The notes beneath the pieces were generated by a model. It worked only from the letters and a program-made list of their open reading frames with translations. It did not search any database and was not told the DNA's origin. This document shows, piece by piece, positions 1 through 10,924 of a stretch of 64,000 bases of DNA. The DNA comes from Mytilus edulis (Eukaryota; Mollusca; Bivalvia; Mytilida; Mytilidae), in assembly GCF_963676685.1 (NCBI RefSeq), contig NC_092345.1, forward strand, positions 75,195,960 to 75,259,959, read 5' to 3'. The first letter of the stretch is position 1. The number at the start of each line of letters is the position of its first letter. The position numbers and the translations under genes are program-made.

Positions 1-439
1 AAAGTACCCAGCTAAATGAACATGTAATGCTAATTGCAATAGCAGAAGCACAATAAGAAGAAAGGAAATCTAATTTGAAGAACTTTACTTCATTTCATGC
101 ATTTATAATGAAAAGAAAGCAAAAGAAAATATATAATTTTGGTGTCAAATAATATCCATTTGGATTTCCATGAAATATTGATCCCTATGTATACATGTAT
201 GTAAGTGGACAGAATTTTACAGCCAATTCTAATATGACGTGCTTCTTTCGCTTTGTAAACAACACCGTGATAAAATTCTCGATATATCTATACTTAGCGC
301 AGACTCCAAGATGTACACAAATGGCTGTTTAAATATGCCTCCCACGTAAATCCACATGTATCGTAACCTATGTGTAAACGGTTGTGGATTTTCGCTGTGT
401 CAACAATTACAATTGAATAAAACCCTACAGAACATTTAT
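1..439. other. AT-rich sequence, nothing recognised
   Basis: No coding frame, RNA gene or clear repeat seen. Confidence 0.5.
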
Positions 440-740
440 TCTGATTCTGACGCATAACAAAAAGAATTTACACATTAGAGAACGGAAAAATGGATAAAAA
501 CAAAATAAATTAAAATTCCGCGAAATTCCAGTAATGATTTTGGCGCATTAACGTCATTTCAAAACATGACGTCATACGAATGAAAACGTCAAAGCTGAAG
601 GTTTTTCTATTGCGTTTACCTTCTAAACTTGGATACAATTGCATTAAAATAAAGTATTGAGGTAGGTGTTGCTTGTTTTTTGTTCTATTGCATTATTCGC
701 ACATTTACTAATTTCAGCAAGTCAACATGGCGGCTCCTTG
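440..740 (+). repeat. Dispersed repeat with a CRE palindrome, copy 1
   Basis: Runs from 'ttctgattctgacgcataa' to 'atggcggctcc' and matches copy 2 (49800-50097, inverted) across about 300 bp. It carries TGACGTCA (567-574), a consensus cAMP-response (CREB/ATF) site, and AACATGGCGGC (725-735), which resembles a YY1 site. A 17-codon frame from that ATG ends quickly and is not a gene. Confidence 0.65.
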
Positions 741-1006
741 GTTACAACATTTCAACAGTGAATTTTACGGTAGCTTACGATAAAAAATGTAAATTTTAAA
801 TTGCAAAGGTTGGGTTTACTGAGAAGTAAAAAAAGTAATCACATTTTTTTAGCGGTTAGTTAAGAATGCATGTGTAATTCATGCAGGTTTATTAGATTTG
901 TTTTACATTTATCGAACAGTGGGTATATAAAATAGAACAGCCATACACACGGTATACGCATCATCGCTTCAGTTTTTTAATGATCGTATTTGTCCTATTA
1001 GAATCG

Positions 1007-1168
1007 AAATAATTCATGGAAGCCATAGATTTGTTGTAAATTTACACATGGCCTGGGCCGTGATATTCGTTAATTTTATCCCTCGCTAACGCTCAGGATA
1101 AAATTCGAATATCACGGCCCAGGCCATGTGTAAATTTCCAACAAATCTATGGCTTCCATGAATTATTT
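1007..1168. repeat. Large foldback palindrome, about 73-bp arms
   Basis: Arms 1007-1082 and 1096-1168 are about 97% complementary, with a 13-nt centre reading 'ctcgctaacgctc'. No terminal target duplication or coding frame is evident. Confidence 0.9.
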
Positions 1169-1387
1169 CTTAAATATATACATTGTTATAAAATAATTCA
1201 ATTTAGACATGTGTTAGAACTGGAAATTTTTTTAGTTGTTGAAGCATTTGGATTGTGTCATTATAGGAAAATAAAACTGAACAGAATCTTTACTTCAGAT
1301 AAAAATTATCTGTATTAGGTCGTTGGCTTTCCTAGCCTGTTTGAATGGTTTTACGCTAGTAATTTTGGGGAAATTTTGTAAATTTGT

Positions 1388-1505
1388 TCAGTGTGAGCCA
1401 AGGCTCTGTGTTGACGGCCGTAAATTGACCTTTAATTGTTTACTTTTATAAATTGCTATTTGTATGGAGAGTTGTCTCATTGGCACTCGCACCACATCTT
1501 CCTAT
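1388..1505 (+). repeat. Dispersed repeat family D variant
   Basis: Same blocks as 15205-15330 ('gtgagccaaggctctgtgtt', 'gttgtctcattggcactcgc'). Confidence 0.65.
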
Positions 1506-1648
1506 ATATACATGTATCTATGTAGGGTATTTTTCCACTCATAAGTAGTGTGCCTTTATAACTTTGTTCAAAATGATTTCTGTTTTCAGATTAACACTGT
1601 ATGACTGTATTACATAATAACTGGTTGCATTGGGATGAAATTCGCTTG

Positions 1649-2002
1649 TTACCTACCCTCATTAATTTCAAGAGAAGCTCTTTTAGGGTGAAACCCAACA
1701 AGGGGTGAAGTTGGTAACCTCTTGTTACAGACTACTGGTGTTATAAATTCATCTTTTCTGGCGGCCGATTGACACTCGTCATAAAACTCTACTGTTTTCT
1801 TGTGAAGTGTCTCTAATCTGCGTTCGCAATTCCGACAAATCACCCCTTTATCCTTTGAAATCCCTCCATATTTTAACAACAAATCCCTTATCGAAAAATC
1901 TAATAATTTGGAAGATATTTTCTTCGATTGATACGGTGGCTTTGAACATACCAGACATTCATCTGTGTTCTTTTTCTTAACATTTTGACCAGATTCAGAC
2001 AT
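1649..2002 (-). CDS. Possible first exon of a zinc-binding (ZAD-like) protein
   Basis: Open frame of 117 residues with an ATG near the 5' end. Two Cys-x2-Cys pairs (Cys16/19 and Cys56/59) are spaced as in zinc-finger-associated (ZAD-type) domains, with a predicted helix after the second pair (ERRLETLHKKTVEFYDEC). The frame ends at a strong donor-like GTAGGT near 1660-1665, so this could be a first exon rather than a full protein. No downstream exon was found below position 1649. I cannot name the gene. It could equally belong to a mobile element, since such N-terminal Cys domains occur in both. Confidence 0.4.
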   Translation of the reverse strand: MSESGQNVKKKNTDECLVCSKPPYQSKKISSKLLDFSIRDLLLKYGGISKDKGVICRNCERRLETLHKKTVEFYDECQSAARKDEFITPVVCNKRLPTSPLVGFHPKRASLEINEGR

Positions 2003-2332
2003 GTATATAAAAATTTTATCAAGTTAAAAAATATATATATAAATATAAAACGGTAAAGATATATATAAAAATTCTCCTATAAATAGTCATCTCATTCTTG
2101 TCCTTCCAGCAGGCGTATTTACGTTCTTAACATCCGTTTCCGTATAAATGCGCCAGTTTGGATGTGCATATTTTTGTGTCGGAATTCCGACACAGAAAAT
2201 GGTTACTAGTTATCGGCCCTTGACAACAAAGGTATCTGTGATACCCGTATGTTGCAAGGGAGAGGACCAGCCTAGACGAGTGATGTAGTCTTTCGGAACA
2301 CCGGATGTTAGTCGGAACACTTCTGGTCTTTC

Positions 2333-2397
2333 TATGACCACCTTTCAAATACATGCGCAATAGCTATGACCACCTTTCAAATGCATAAGCAATAGCT
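2333..2397. repeat. 33-bp tandem duplication
   Basis: 'ctatgaccacctttcaaat' followed by 'a/gcat...gcaatag' occurs twice in a row with two differences. Confidence 0.8.
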
Positions 2398-3464
2398 TAA
2401 AAATTTGTTGAATATGCATTAGCATCTTAAGTTGCTATAGACATATTTTACGTATGATCTGAAATTTATTATGATATAATATTTTCTTGCACACGATTAC
2501 AAGCTGCTAATATTAACCTACATGCGTAGTATTTTAATTAGTCAAACGATGTAACCAGCTGTGTTTAGATATGAGATAAGATTTCATGTAAACAATGCGC
2601 TTTATATTCTGAACGAGAATAATTAAAAAATAAAATCTTTAGAAAGAGTTTTAGTAGCATTTTATTTTAGATTTTACGTTTAGTGAAGATGTACATGTTG
2701 TAAAAAGCAAGCTATTTATTTTTTTATACTGAAATTAAAGGGAAGTCTTTCTTGCATATGATTAAATTACAGTTATTTTTTTTGGTTAAATATTGCAACT
2801 TTAATAAAAAAAAAAAATGGTTATTAAAAATAAAATTAAATAGATATTGAATATGAAAAAATAAAATATTTTGAACGAGAACAATTAAAAATAATATCTT
2901 TAAAAAAAGTATTTAGCACTTTTTGAAATTTTACGTCTAGGATAGACCAAGGACATGGAAATATAATCATAAATACGTGCCTCAAATAGGTGTAAAACGA
3001 GGATTTAAAAAAAAAATCGTTTATTGAAAATAACGTTAAAATTAATTATGAAAGTTATGTCCGTATTTATTTTCATTAATATTGCAAATTTAAAGTTATT
3101 TTCTTTGTTTAAATATTGCAACATTATTTACTTTTTTTAATAACCTCTGAATCCTTTTCGTCATTAAAATGCGACTGATAAGTAAATATATTCAATATGA
3201 AGGGGGAAAAAATAATCGTGACTGAAATCTAAATCTAAAATTTATTTTAAAAAAATACACATTTGACCATGCAGATGTAAGAAATGATACTTCAAGCAAT
3301 GAAACAACGAATTAAATGTGCCACTTTAATTACGACTGATAACCTAAAAATGAATCATGCATGCATTTTTAGCAGACTTAACCAGGTCGGCGATAAGATA
3401 TCGAATATAAAAAAAAAAGATATCGGGTTTGGTGTCAATAAGACAACTATCTGCAAGAAACCAA
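2398..3464. other. AT-rich intergenic sequence
   Basis: Two loosely similar stretches (about 2610-2695 and 2870-2940: 'gaacgagaa-aattaaaaa' then 'attttacgt') suggest an old duplication. No gene seen. Confidence 0.4.
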
Positions 3465-4870
3465 AATAACACAGAAATACAAACTATGGGTCACCGTACG
3501 GCCTTCAACAACAGGCAAAGCACGTACCGCATAGTCGGCTATAAAAGGCCCCGAAATGACACTGTAAAACAATCAGTCAAAAAAGAAAATTAACAAAGTC
3601 CGTATCATCGTATGCGTAACTTAGTTGCTCACCAGAGGAACTTTACGCAAGCGTTTAAACACGCGTTCCATAAGTTTGAAGTACGTCGAAATGCAAAGGT
3701 ATACGCTTGGTGAACGCTTTTACTTCAGGAAAATTTTAATGGAACATAAAAAAATCAATCAGCTCAAGCGTTTGTCAAACGTATATACATGTACCTGTAA
3801 ACTGCACGCACATAATATACACGTTACACGAGCGTTGAAAACGCTACAGATAAGTTTTAGACACGTTAAGGGCACATTGCATACAAAAATACTCGTCGCC
3901 TTAAAGCTTTCATTTAGGAAAAGAAGTCCGATACGGGTGAAACTTCATCAAACCTACAGAAGATATTACACCCTCTCTAACCATGCAACATGGGACTAGA
4001 CATAGAAGTACAGGAACTACTCACATTAGTTTGAGCTGTACAAGATCTACAAAAATATCCCGCCTGCCTCAAAGGTGCATATAGGATCGACCATGGTCCA
4101 GCACTAATGATACAAATACCAACCAGAGTTACAATGACGTGGTAGTAAGTCTTTAAAGGCCACCGAGTGGCCTCCAAAAAATGAAAAAAAAACTACTATT
4201 TAGTCGGCTATTTAAAAATGCCCCGACCATTAAGATTTAAATACAAATATCAAACAAAACTAAACAGCCTTATTGATAACAAAATAATTTACGAAAACAA
4301 CTTGACCGACATGAATTATGAACAACAACCACTGTACTACATGTTTCTGGCTTTAGAATGGACATTGGCACATAAACAATCTGGTGGCCATAAACCCAAC
4401 CCTCCCAAATGAACCAAACCTTAAGGACAACACATCGCAAGAAAAAACTGTAAAATATCAGTTGCAATTCGCGTCCCTAAAATTATGGGTACGGTGCACA
4501 ATAATCACTTACATAAAAATAATAGACACAAATCACTGAAATAATCGCACTTACCGAAAGCTATTTCAAAGCTAGTGAACATGTAGACGAACCAGTGGAC
4601 ATAGACGGACTGGTAAACATGTAAACAAACGGGCGAATGTGACAGACTTATTGACAAACATTCACATATAGACATACCTGCAGTTGGGAATGTAGGAAGA
4701 CCAGGAGAAACGCTAAGGTACGCTTTACGCACACCCAATACACGCTTTAAGCTCGTTGTGCACACGATACAGATATGATTGACAGGTTGAATGCATCAAA
4801 ATTACTAGCGTTTTGGTAGCGTGCATGATTTTTTTACCTCGGCCGACGTACGTCGGATCTATACGTTGAT
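3465..4870. repeat. Repeat-derived region rich in ACGC/GCGT words
   Basis: Begins with an inverted family D copy (3465-3570). It continues with 3620-3990, where words such as 'aagcgttt', 'acgcgttc', 'acgctt' and 'acacgtta' recur irregularly, and ends near the palindromic 'ccgacgtacgtcgg' at 4842-4855. A 124-codon plus-strand frame (3625-3999) has no recognisable domain and is probably chance. Confidence 0.35.
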
Positions 4871-7074
4871 GTGTGAAGCCGGTATTACATTATTTAAACC
4901 ACTAAACAGGCAATGTCAGTTTCTAATTCTTATGCACAACAAAAGTAATATATAAAGACAATACATCTTTATTAAACAATTATCTAATATATATAATGCC
5001 AAACAAGCATTTGGGTTTACGATTGCATTTCTTTTTTTAAAGAAAGCAACTTGTTTGTTGTTATTACTTTAGAGAACAGCCCGGATTTTCCCTGATAATC
5101 AACATTGAAACCATGTAACTGATTGTTTATACAAGCAATTAAATGATTAGGTTAAGTGCTTCATTCACAGTTGGTGTCCACTGATGTTATCAAATGAACA
5201 CAGATGGTTAGCTGGTCAAGATTATTTAACTTTCATATCCTCTGCACTAAATACATTTTATATTCTTGTCTACACAATATTCTCGTAGTCAAGGTATTTT
5301 GAATGAAATAAAATTTACTTTAAAATTATCGCTATATTGTGCATTTTTCCTTTTTTCTTTTTTTGTGATAATATTTCATATCATGCTACTCGCTTGAGAT
5401 GGGAAATTATCGCTAGAAACCTGAGACTAAGGGGGCACGTGGCATTGCTAATGAAATTGACAGCATCGAAAATTGACAACGTCGTCATAGGTAAAATAGC
5501 GATAAACAGGTTATCATTGGTCATCTCAACTCGATTGCTTTTCTCGTTGAGATGATCAACGATAATCTATAATTATCCTATCAAGCTCAAGCTGAGACAA
5601 TTATATAAAATGTGTTATAGTGATCTCAGTGATGTCAAATATTTAATTATAATTTTGGTACAGCGGTTTCCATTTTATTTATAGTATATAAAGTATATCT
5701 ATTAACTCTTATATGTTTTGTAGATGAATAAATAAACAGGTCATATAATTCACTTGAAAATGTCGTTCCCGCAAAATCTCCCACTCAGCTGTCATAGCTG
5801 AGGGGGAGATCTCCATCTTTGAAGGTTTCAGAGGTTGGCAGGTATGAATTTTACAGTAGTTTTATTATTACATTTATTATCAATTATGTAATAAACATTT
5901 TTATTGGCGTCTTTGTCTATTTACTACCGTGGCTTGAACCACTAAAACTTGTTTGTCAAGTTACGTCAATTATGATGTTTGTTTGTACAGTTTTGGCTAC
6001 TGGATCCCAATTGTTGTCACAATAACCTATTATGTCTGTTTACTTCAATTATTTCAATATAACGGAACTATTTACAACTGTCATACAAGTGAAAGGTTTA
6101 GCTAGCTATAAAACCAAGTTTAACATACCATTTTCTTCACAGACACCTGTTCCAAGTCGGGAATATAGCAGTTATTAATCAATCGTTCAGATGGTTGATA
6201 ACGATTTGATTTGTCAGTTTTTATGGCCTCTCTTTATTTGAAAACAGCTTGCAGTTCACGGTATTTTTGTTATACTTGTTTACTGATTAAAAGTTATTTC
6301 AAATCCACAATTAAGTTTTCGGTTAAACTAGATCTCGAGACATTTAACTTACTGGTTAAACCAGACAGACATCATAAAATTGAGAATGGAAATGGGGAAT
6401 ATGCCAAAGAAACAAAAACCCGACCATAGAAAAAACAACAGCAGAAGGTCACCATAAGATCTTCAATGTAGCGAGAAATTCCCGCACCCGGAGGCGTCCC
6501 CAAGCTGGCCCCCAAACAAACATATGCTAGTTCAGTGATAATGAACGCCATACTAATTTGTAAATTGTACACAAGAAACTAAAATTAAAAGTAATACAAG
6601 ACTAACAAAGGCCAGAGGCTCCTGACTTGGGACAGGCGCAAAAATGCGGCGGGGTTAAACATGTTTGTGAGATCTCAACCCTCCCCCTATACCTCTAGCC
6701 AATGTAGAAAAGTAAACGCATAACAATACGCACATTAAAATTCAGTTCAAGAGAAGTCCGAGTCTGATGTCAGAAGATGTAACCAAAGAAAATAAACAAA
6801 ATGACAATAATACATAAATAACAACAGACTACTAGCAGTTAACTGACATGCCAGCTCCAGACTTCAATTAAACTGACTGAAAGATTATAATTTCATCATA
6901 TGAACATCAGGCACAATCCTTCCCGTTAGGGGTTTAGTATCATACCATCATAACATATATGAAAAGATCATAACCCGTGTCATGCCAACAACTGGTTTTT
7001 GAATAAATGTGTTTAGTTCCGACGCAAAGACCCTATAAGTGTATCAATATTAACGCCAAAATATGCAATCTTTA
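4871..7074. other. Intergenic, repeat-derived
   Basis: Contains the small inverted-repeat element at 5390-5640, a degraded family C stretch (6015-6290) and a stretch with mussel-type words near 6430-6600. No supported gene. Confidence 0.4.
5505..5570. repeat. Short inverted repeat in a dispersed element
   Basis: 'ggttatcattggtcatctca' and its near-complement 'tgagatgatcaacgataatc' flank a short centre. The surrounding 5390-5640 has no coding frame and looks like a small non-autonomous element. Confidence 0.5.
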
Positions 7075-7352
7075 ATGACATGACAACAGTATAAGTACGT
7101 CTGAGTCAGTGACAACTCTACAACAGATGTATCCATCGGATCGCCATCAATGATGGTGATACATGGCTGTGTACATAATGTATATACAACTCGTCTAAAC
7201 ATCAACCCAACAATGTTAGATCTGTAAATTTGCTTTCGCAAATTTTTGGTTCTTCCCTCGCCGGGATTCGAACCCATGCTACTGTGATATCGTGACACCA
7301 AATCGCCTGCACTGCAATCGTCCCGCTAGACCACACGACCACCTGGGCTCTC
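7075..7352 (-). repeat. tRNA-derived SINE, copy A
   Basis: Read on the minus strand from about 7352, the head has a polymerase III A box (TGGTCTAGCGGG, 7319-7333 region) and, about 50 nt on, a B box (GGTTCGAATCC, 7262-7274). These sit in a tRNA-like context with an enlarged variable region, which a functional tRNA of this length would not have. A body of about 180 nt follows (7075-7255). It is compatible with the molluscan tRNA-derived SINE superfamily; the exact family was not determined. Confidence 0.75.
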
Positions 7353-8010
7353 AAAAATGAGACTGAGCTTTCGCTGGCCGTGTGTTACCTTTCCTCGTCA
7401 GTTTTAATCTAGCGGCGTACTGCAGTACATGATATATAAGGCATGAAGATGTTATTGTTATATATCAGCTAAATTATCTATAGTAAAGGACTACAGTACA
7501 TGATATATAAGGCATGAAGATGTTACAGATCAGCTAAATTATCTATAGTAAAGGATCCTACAAATTAATGTAATATACAGTCACAGAAAATAATTATATT
7601 TATAAGTACGTCTGAGTCAGTGATAACTCTACAACAGATGTATCTATCGGATCGCCATCAATGATGGTGATACATGGCTGTGTACATAATGTATATACAA
7701 CTCGTCTAAACATCAACCCAACAATGTTAGATCTGTAAAATTTGCTTTCGCAAATTTTGGTTCTTCCTTCGCCGGGATTCGAACCCATGCTACTGTGACA
7801 CCAAATCACCTGCACTGCAGCCGTCCCGCTAGACCACACGACCACCTGGCTCTCAAAAATAAGAGCTTTCGCTGGCCGTGTGTTACCTTTCCTCGTCAGT
7901 TTTAATCTAGCGGCGTACTACAGTACATGATATATAAGGCATGAAGATGTTATTGTTACAGATCAGCTAAATTATCTATAGTAAAGGATCCTACAAATTA
8001 ATATATATAT
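7080..8010. repeat. Segmental tandem duplication containing the SINE pair
   Basis: Segment 7080-7590 (SINE A plus its distal flank) and 7605-8005 (SINE B plus flank) align along their length. The shared flank includes 'ctttcgctggccgtgtgtta' and the ATATATAAGGCATGAAGATG block. Within copy A, about 70 bp (7430-7490 and 7493-7556) is duplicated once more. Distinct differences between copies show the duplication is not brand new. Confidence 0.75.
7600..7854 (-). repeat. tRNA-derived SINE, copy B
   Basis: Second copy of the same SINE in the same orientation, with the B box at about 7775-7786 and the A box at about 7822-7836. Compared with copy A it lacks a short stretch in the variable region (the 'atatcgtg' of copy A) and carries a few substitutions. 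Its flanks also match copy A's flanks, so it arose by duplication of a longer segment, not by a fresh SINE insertion. Confidence 0.75.
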
Positions 8011-8198
8011 ATAAGTGCCTATAAATAGCAGCACATGACATACAAATCTATGGGAGTGTGGATTCATCAGTACAGAGATTAATTCAATTACACAAATAAA
8101 ATTATAGATTGCCTAACAATGTAATTTTAACACACTATTTGGTATGTAAATATAAGAATATTTAAAATATTTACAAAATGATGAAAATAAACGCAATA

Positions 8199-8226
8199 TT
8201 TTGCTAGACCAACTAGCTTTATCAAG
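8199..8226 (-). ncRNA. Possible decayed hammerhead ribozyme in the PLE tail
   Basis: On the element's sense strand, a core-like UUGAUAA is followed by a perfect 5-bp hairpin (GCUAG, loop UUGGU, CUAGC) and then AAAAU. This resembles CUGAUGA - stem II - GAAA with core changes at three or more fixed positions. Hammerhead ribozymes are known from terminal regions of Penelope-like elements, and the location fits. As written it would not cleave, and an unpaired A before stem II weakens the match. Confidence 0.3.
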
Positions 8227-8435
8227 CGTGCATCTATCCAGGTGAAATCGGATGTAGATGATAAGAAACTTTTGCTGCTCAACGTCTATGTTGTACTTAG
8301 GTGCCTTGAAAATAATAAAATTTTGCAGCTCAATGTCTATGTTGCACTTGGATTTAGCTGCCTTTAAAATACAAAATTGGTAGCAACGTCCATTGACCAA
8401 TATTACGGGATAAAAAGGACGATTTTTGTTTTAAA

Positions 8436-8957
8436 TTATTCTTTATCCTTCCTGTATCTTTTCTCGTCTTTTTCGTTAAGACCATCAGGTTCTAAAGTGT
8501 GGAGTTGGTAGATCCAAAAGTTTTCTCTTCTCCTTCTCGCCGTGGTGTCCCACTCGGTGTTGACTTCTATAATTTGGAAAGTAACATTCTCAAAAGGATG
8601 TTTCGTTGAACAAAGATGTCTTGTGAGAGGACAATTTTTGTTGGTTTTGTACGATGAACGATGGTTGTTGAGCCGAATATTAAATTTGTCCATTGTTTCT
8701 CCCACATACTGAATGCCACAAGTGTCACATGTTAATATATAGATTGAGTTCTCCGTTTTACAGTTAGAATTACAGTAGATGGTATAATTTTGTTTAGTAA
8801 CGGAGCTGATGAAAGAACTGCTTGTATTGGCAGCTTTACAACACAAACAATTCCTTCGACCACATTGTTTGTAGCAACCGGGCGATCGAATAGGCTGCTT
8901 TGCTAATACAGATGTCACTAATTTGTCACGGATGTTTTTAGGTCTTCTGAAGGCCAT
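8436..8957 (-). pseudogene. PLE GIY-YIG endonuclease domain
   Basis: 173-residue open stretch. It begins with the linker AFRRPKNIRDKLV, followed by a Cys-rich cluster (GCYKQCGRRNCLCC) of the CCHH/Cys type seen before PLE endonucleases. The GIY-YIG core follows, with IYILTC, GIQYVGET, an Arg-x3-His motif (IRLNNHRSS) and a conserved Glu further on (RRENFWIYQL). The basic end is KDEKRYRKDKE. It is separated from the reverse transcriptase by a frameshift in an A-run, so the two domains would no longer be made as one protein. Confidence 0.86.
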
Positions 8958-9057
8958 GACTGATGGTGATGAAAATACTTTTTTTTAGATTTAAATCATT
9001 TTCTATAATTTTCCAATGCTTCTGAACAATGGATGACACATTTTTAAAATCAGGATT

Positions 9058-10110
9058 TTAAGTGAGTACAAGAGATGTTCTGTTGGCTGCTTTATTCTTA
9101 TCTTTGTACTCAAGAAGTTCTTGGCGACTAGTTTTGTTTGCTCTTTCGAAAGCGCTATCAATGATGTTGTTATTGTATCCTCGAACAACTAGATGTTTAC
9201 GAAGTGATCCAAGTCTAGCATTTTTCGTATTTTCAGAAGAGCATATTCTCTTGATTCGCAATGCCTGGCTGAATGGGATACCACGGGAGCAGTGTATAGA
9301 ATGGCAACTTGTAGGAGAAAGGAATTGATGTTTGTCCGTTTGTTTGGTATGAAGGTCCGTTATAATGGTTCCGTTGTTGATGTAACTCGTAGTATCGAGG
9401 AAGTTTATTTTCTCCATAGATGATTCATATGTAAATTTTATTGAATGGTGGAAAGAGTTACAGTGTTCTAGAAATTCATTAAGATGTTCTTGTGAATCTG
9501 TCCATTTGAAATCAATATCGTCAATGAATCGGAACCATGATAAGGGCTGATATGGAGCACTAGCCAAGAGGCGTTTTTCAAGTTTGCCCATAAATATGTT
9601 GGCATATGACGGGGCCATTTTTGTGCCCATACTAGTACCGTCTATCTGGAGATAGTTTTTTTCATTGAAAGAGAAGTTGTTATTCTCCAGTACTAGTTTA
9701 AGAAGTATAACAAGGCACTCAGTAGGAAGATTTTTTTCACTACGAGTGTTCCATGCCTCTTCACACGCTGCTATTCCTTCGTCTTGTGGAATGTTGGTAT
9801 ATAAAGAAGACACGTCCATGGATGCAAGTATAGTATTGCTAGGTAAAGGATTGAGGCTTTCCATTTTCTTCAGATAATCAGTTGTATCTTGAATGAATGA
9901 GGGTAGTTCTTTCACATGAGGTCTTAGATGATGGTCTACAAATTCTGATATCTTTTCAGTTGGATGACTATTCGCCGACACAATTGGTCGACATGGATTG
10001 CCCGTTTTATGTATTTTAGGCAACATATAGAATCGTCCGGCCTTTGATTCGTTCTCAAGAGGTCGGAGATAATCAAAGGTGTCATTGTCCATATGCTTAT
10101 TGTCGAACAT
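9058..10110 (-). pseudogene. PLE reverse transcriptase domain, truncated by a stop
   Basis: 350-residue open stretch with Penelope-type reverse transcriptase motifs in order: RFYMLPKIHK, RPIVSA, the A motif SMDVSSLYTNIP, GTSMGTKMAPSYANIFMG, the catalytic FIDDI (Asp-Asp pair), and INFLDT. It ends TSLVLT followed by TAA. The conserved sequence continues in the same frame after that stop (NPDFKNVSSIVQKHW), so the stop is a single nonsense change rather than the natural end. The ATG used here is internal: homologous sequence lies upstream in a disrupted frame. Confidence 0.88.
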
Positions 10111-10165
10111 CTCTTGAAGGATGGTGTTGATCCTTCAAATAGTATTAAGCGTTAGATCTGTGGTT

Positions 10166-10924
10166 AATTGTTTATAAAAAATGGAGTTTAAAACGGTTTT
10201 ATATATATATATGTAATGAATTGATCAAAAACTTTGACTAAATTATCCCAATTTAGAGATTTATAGTGAAATTACGATTCCATGATACATGAAGGAATTC
10301 AATAGAAAATAGCCTTTCACTGAAATTCAGGATTTTTCATTATTCTAATGTCTTGTTTTTGTTCGGCTTTTTAGACTTATTTATAAAATGTTATAATTTG
10401 ACGGTCTTTGCCAATCGCTGTAGTACCTGATTTTCACATTTTTTGCAGACAAAAATTAATTCTCTAACATTAATTTTACACCAATACTAAACTATTTCTT
10501 TTCATGCATCTTTTCATTTGTTGAATAGATGGCTTTGGTCATTGCACATTTCTTCGTGTATTGTTTACGACGTTTCTGCTTGACTCTTTCTGTGAATCAA
10601 ATTATTATAGATGATCATATAGATACAAGGATACGTTGAATGACATGTTTTTTCGTGTTTTCATAAGCAGTTAAATTCAGTACTTCAAGCTTGCTTTCTG
10701 TAACTGCGAGTATTCTTAGACAGAGTAGTATATATAGAATGCTAATTAATTTGTTGTTCATTATACCTTTGATTTTAGAGTTGAGTGTTTTTACTGTATT
10801 GGTTTCATTGTATGGTCTTTTATATGTATGCAACGCTCTCAAACGTATATATTGACGTGACAACAGCTTATACAGGTGCCACACGTGGAGCAGGATCTGC
10901 TTACCCTTCCAGAGCACCTGAGAT
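10166..10924. other. AT-rich sequence upstream of the Penelope element
   Basis: No gene recognised; the 100-codon minus-strand frame at 10615-10917 has no domain features. Confidence 0.4.

Larger units (their letters stand above)
8113..10165 (-). mobile_element. Penelope-like retroelement (PLE), broken
   Basis: A reverse transcriptase (10110-9058) is followed by a GIY-YIG endonuclease (8957-8436) on one strand, the arrangement typical of endonuclease-bearing Penelope-like elements. The reading frame is disrupted upstream of 10110, where a conserved YY...D segment lies in another frame. There is a stop codon at 9058-9060, and an extra A in the A-run near 8975-8983 shifts the frame. Downstream of the endonuclease stop, an untranslated tail contains two diverged direct copies of a stretch of about 50 bp (8265-8360). 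The element is dead as it stands, but its protein similarity is still high, so it is fairly recent. Confidence 0.88.

Noticed and set aside
725-785. Gene start at ATGGCGGCTCC
   Set aside because: The frame closes after 17 codons without a donor site in frame, and the same ATGGCGG end occurs in the inverted repeat copy at 49.8 kb.
3625-3999. 124-codon plus-strand gene
   Set aside because: No domain, no recognisable homologue and repeat-like composition; left as part of a repeat region.
7262-7333. tRNA gene
   Set aside because: A and B boxes are present, but the region between them is too long and does not fold as a tRNA. Two copies with a shared body indicate a SINE.
8813-8826. CTGATGA inside the Penelope endonuclease as a hammerhead core
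   Set aside because: It is on the strand opposite the element and has no matching stem II, GAAA or stem I nearby.
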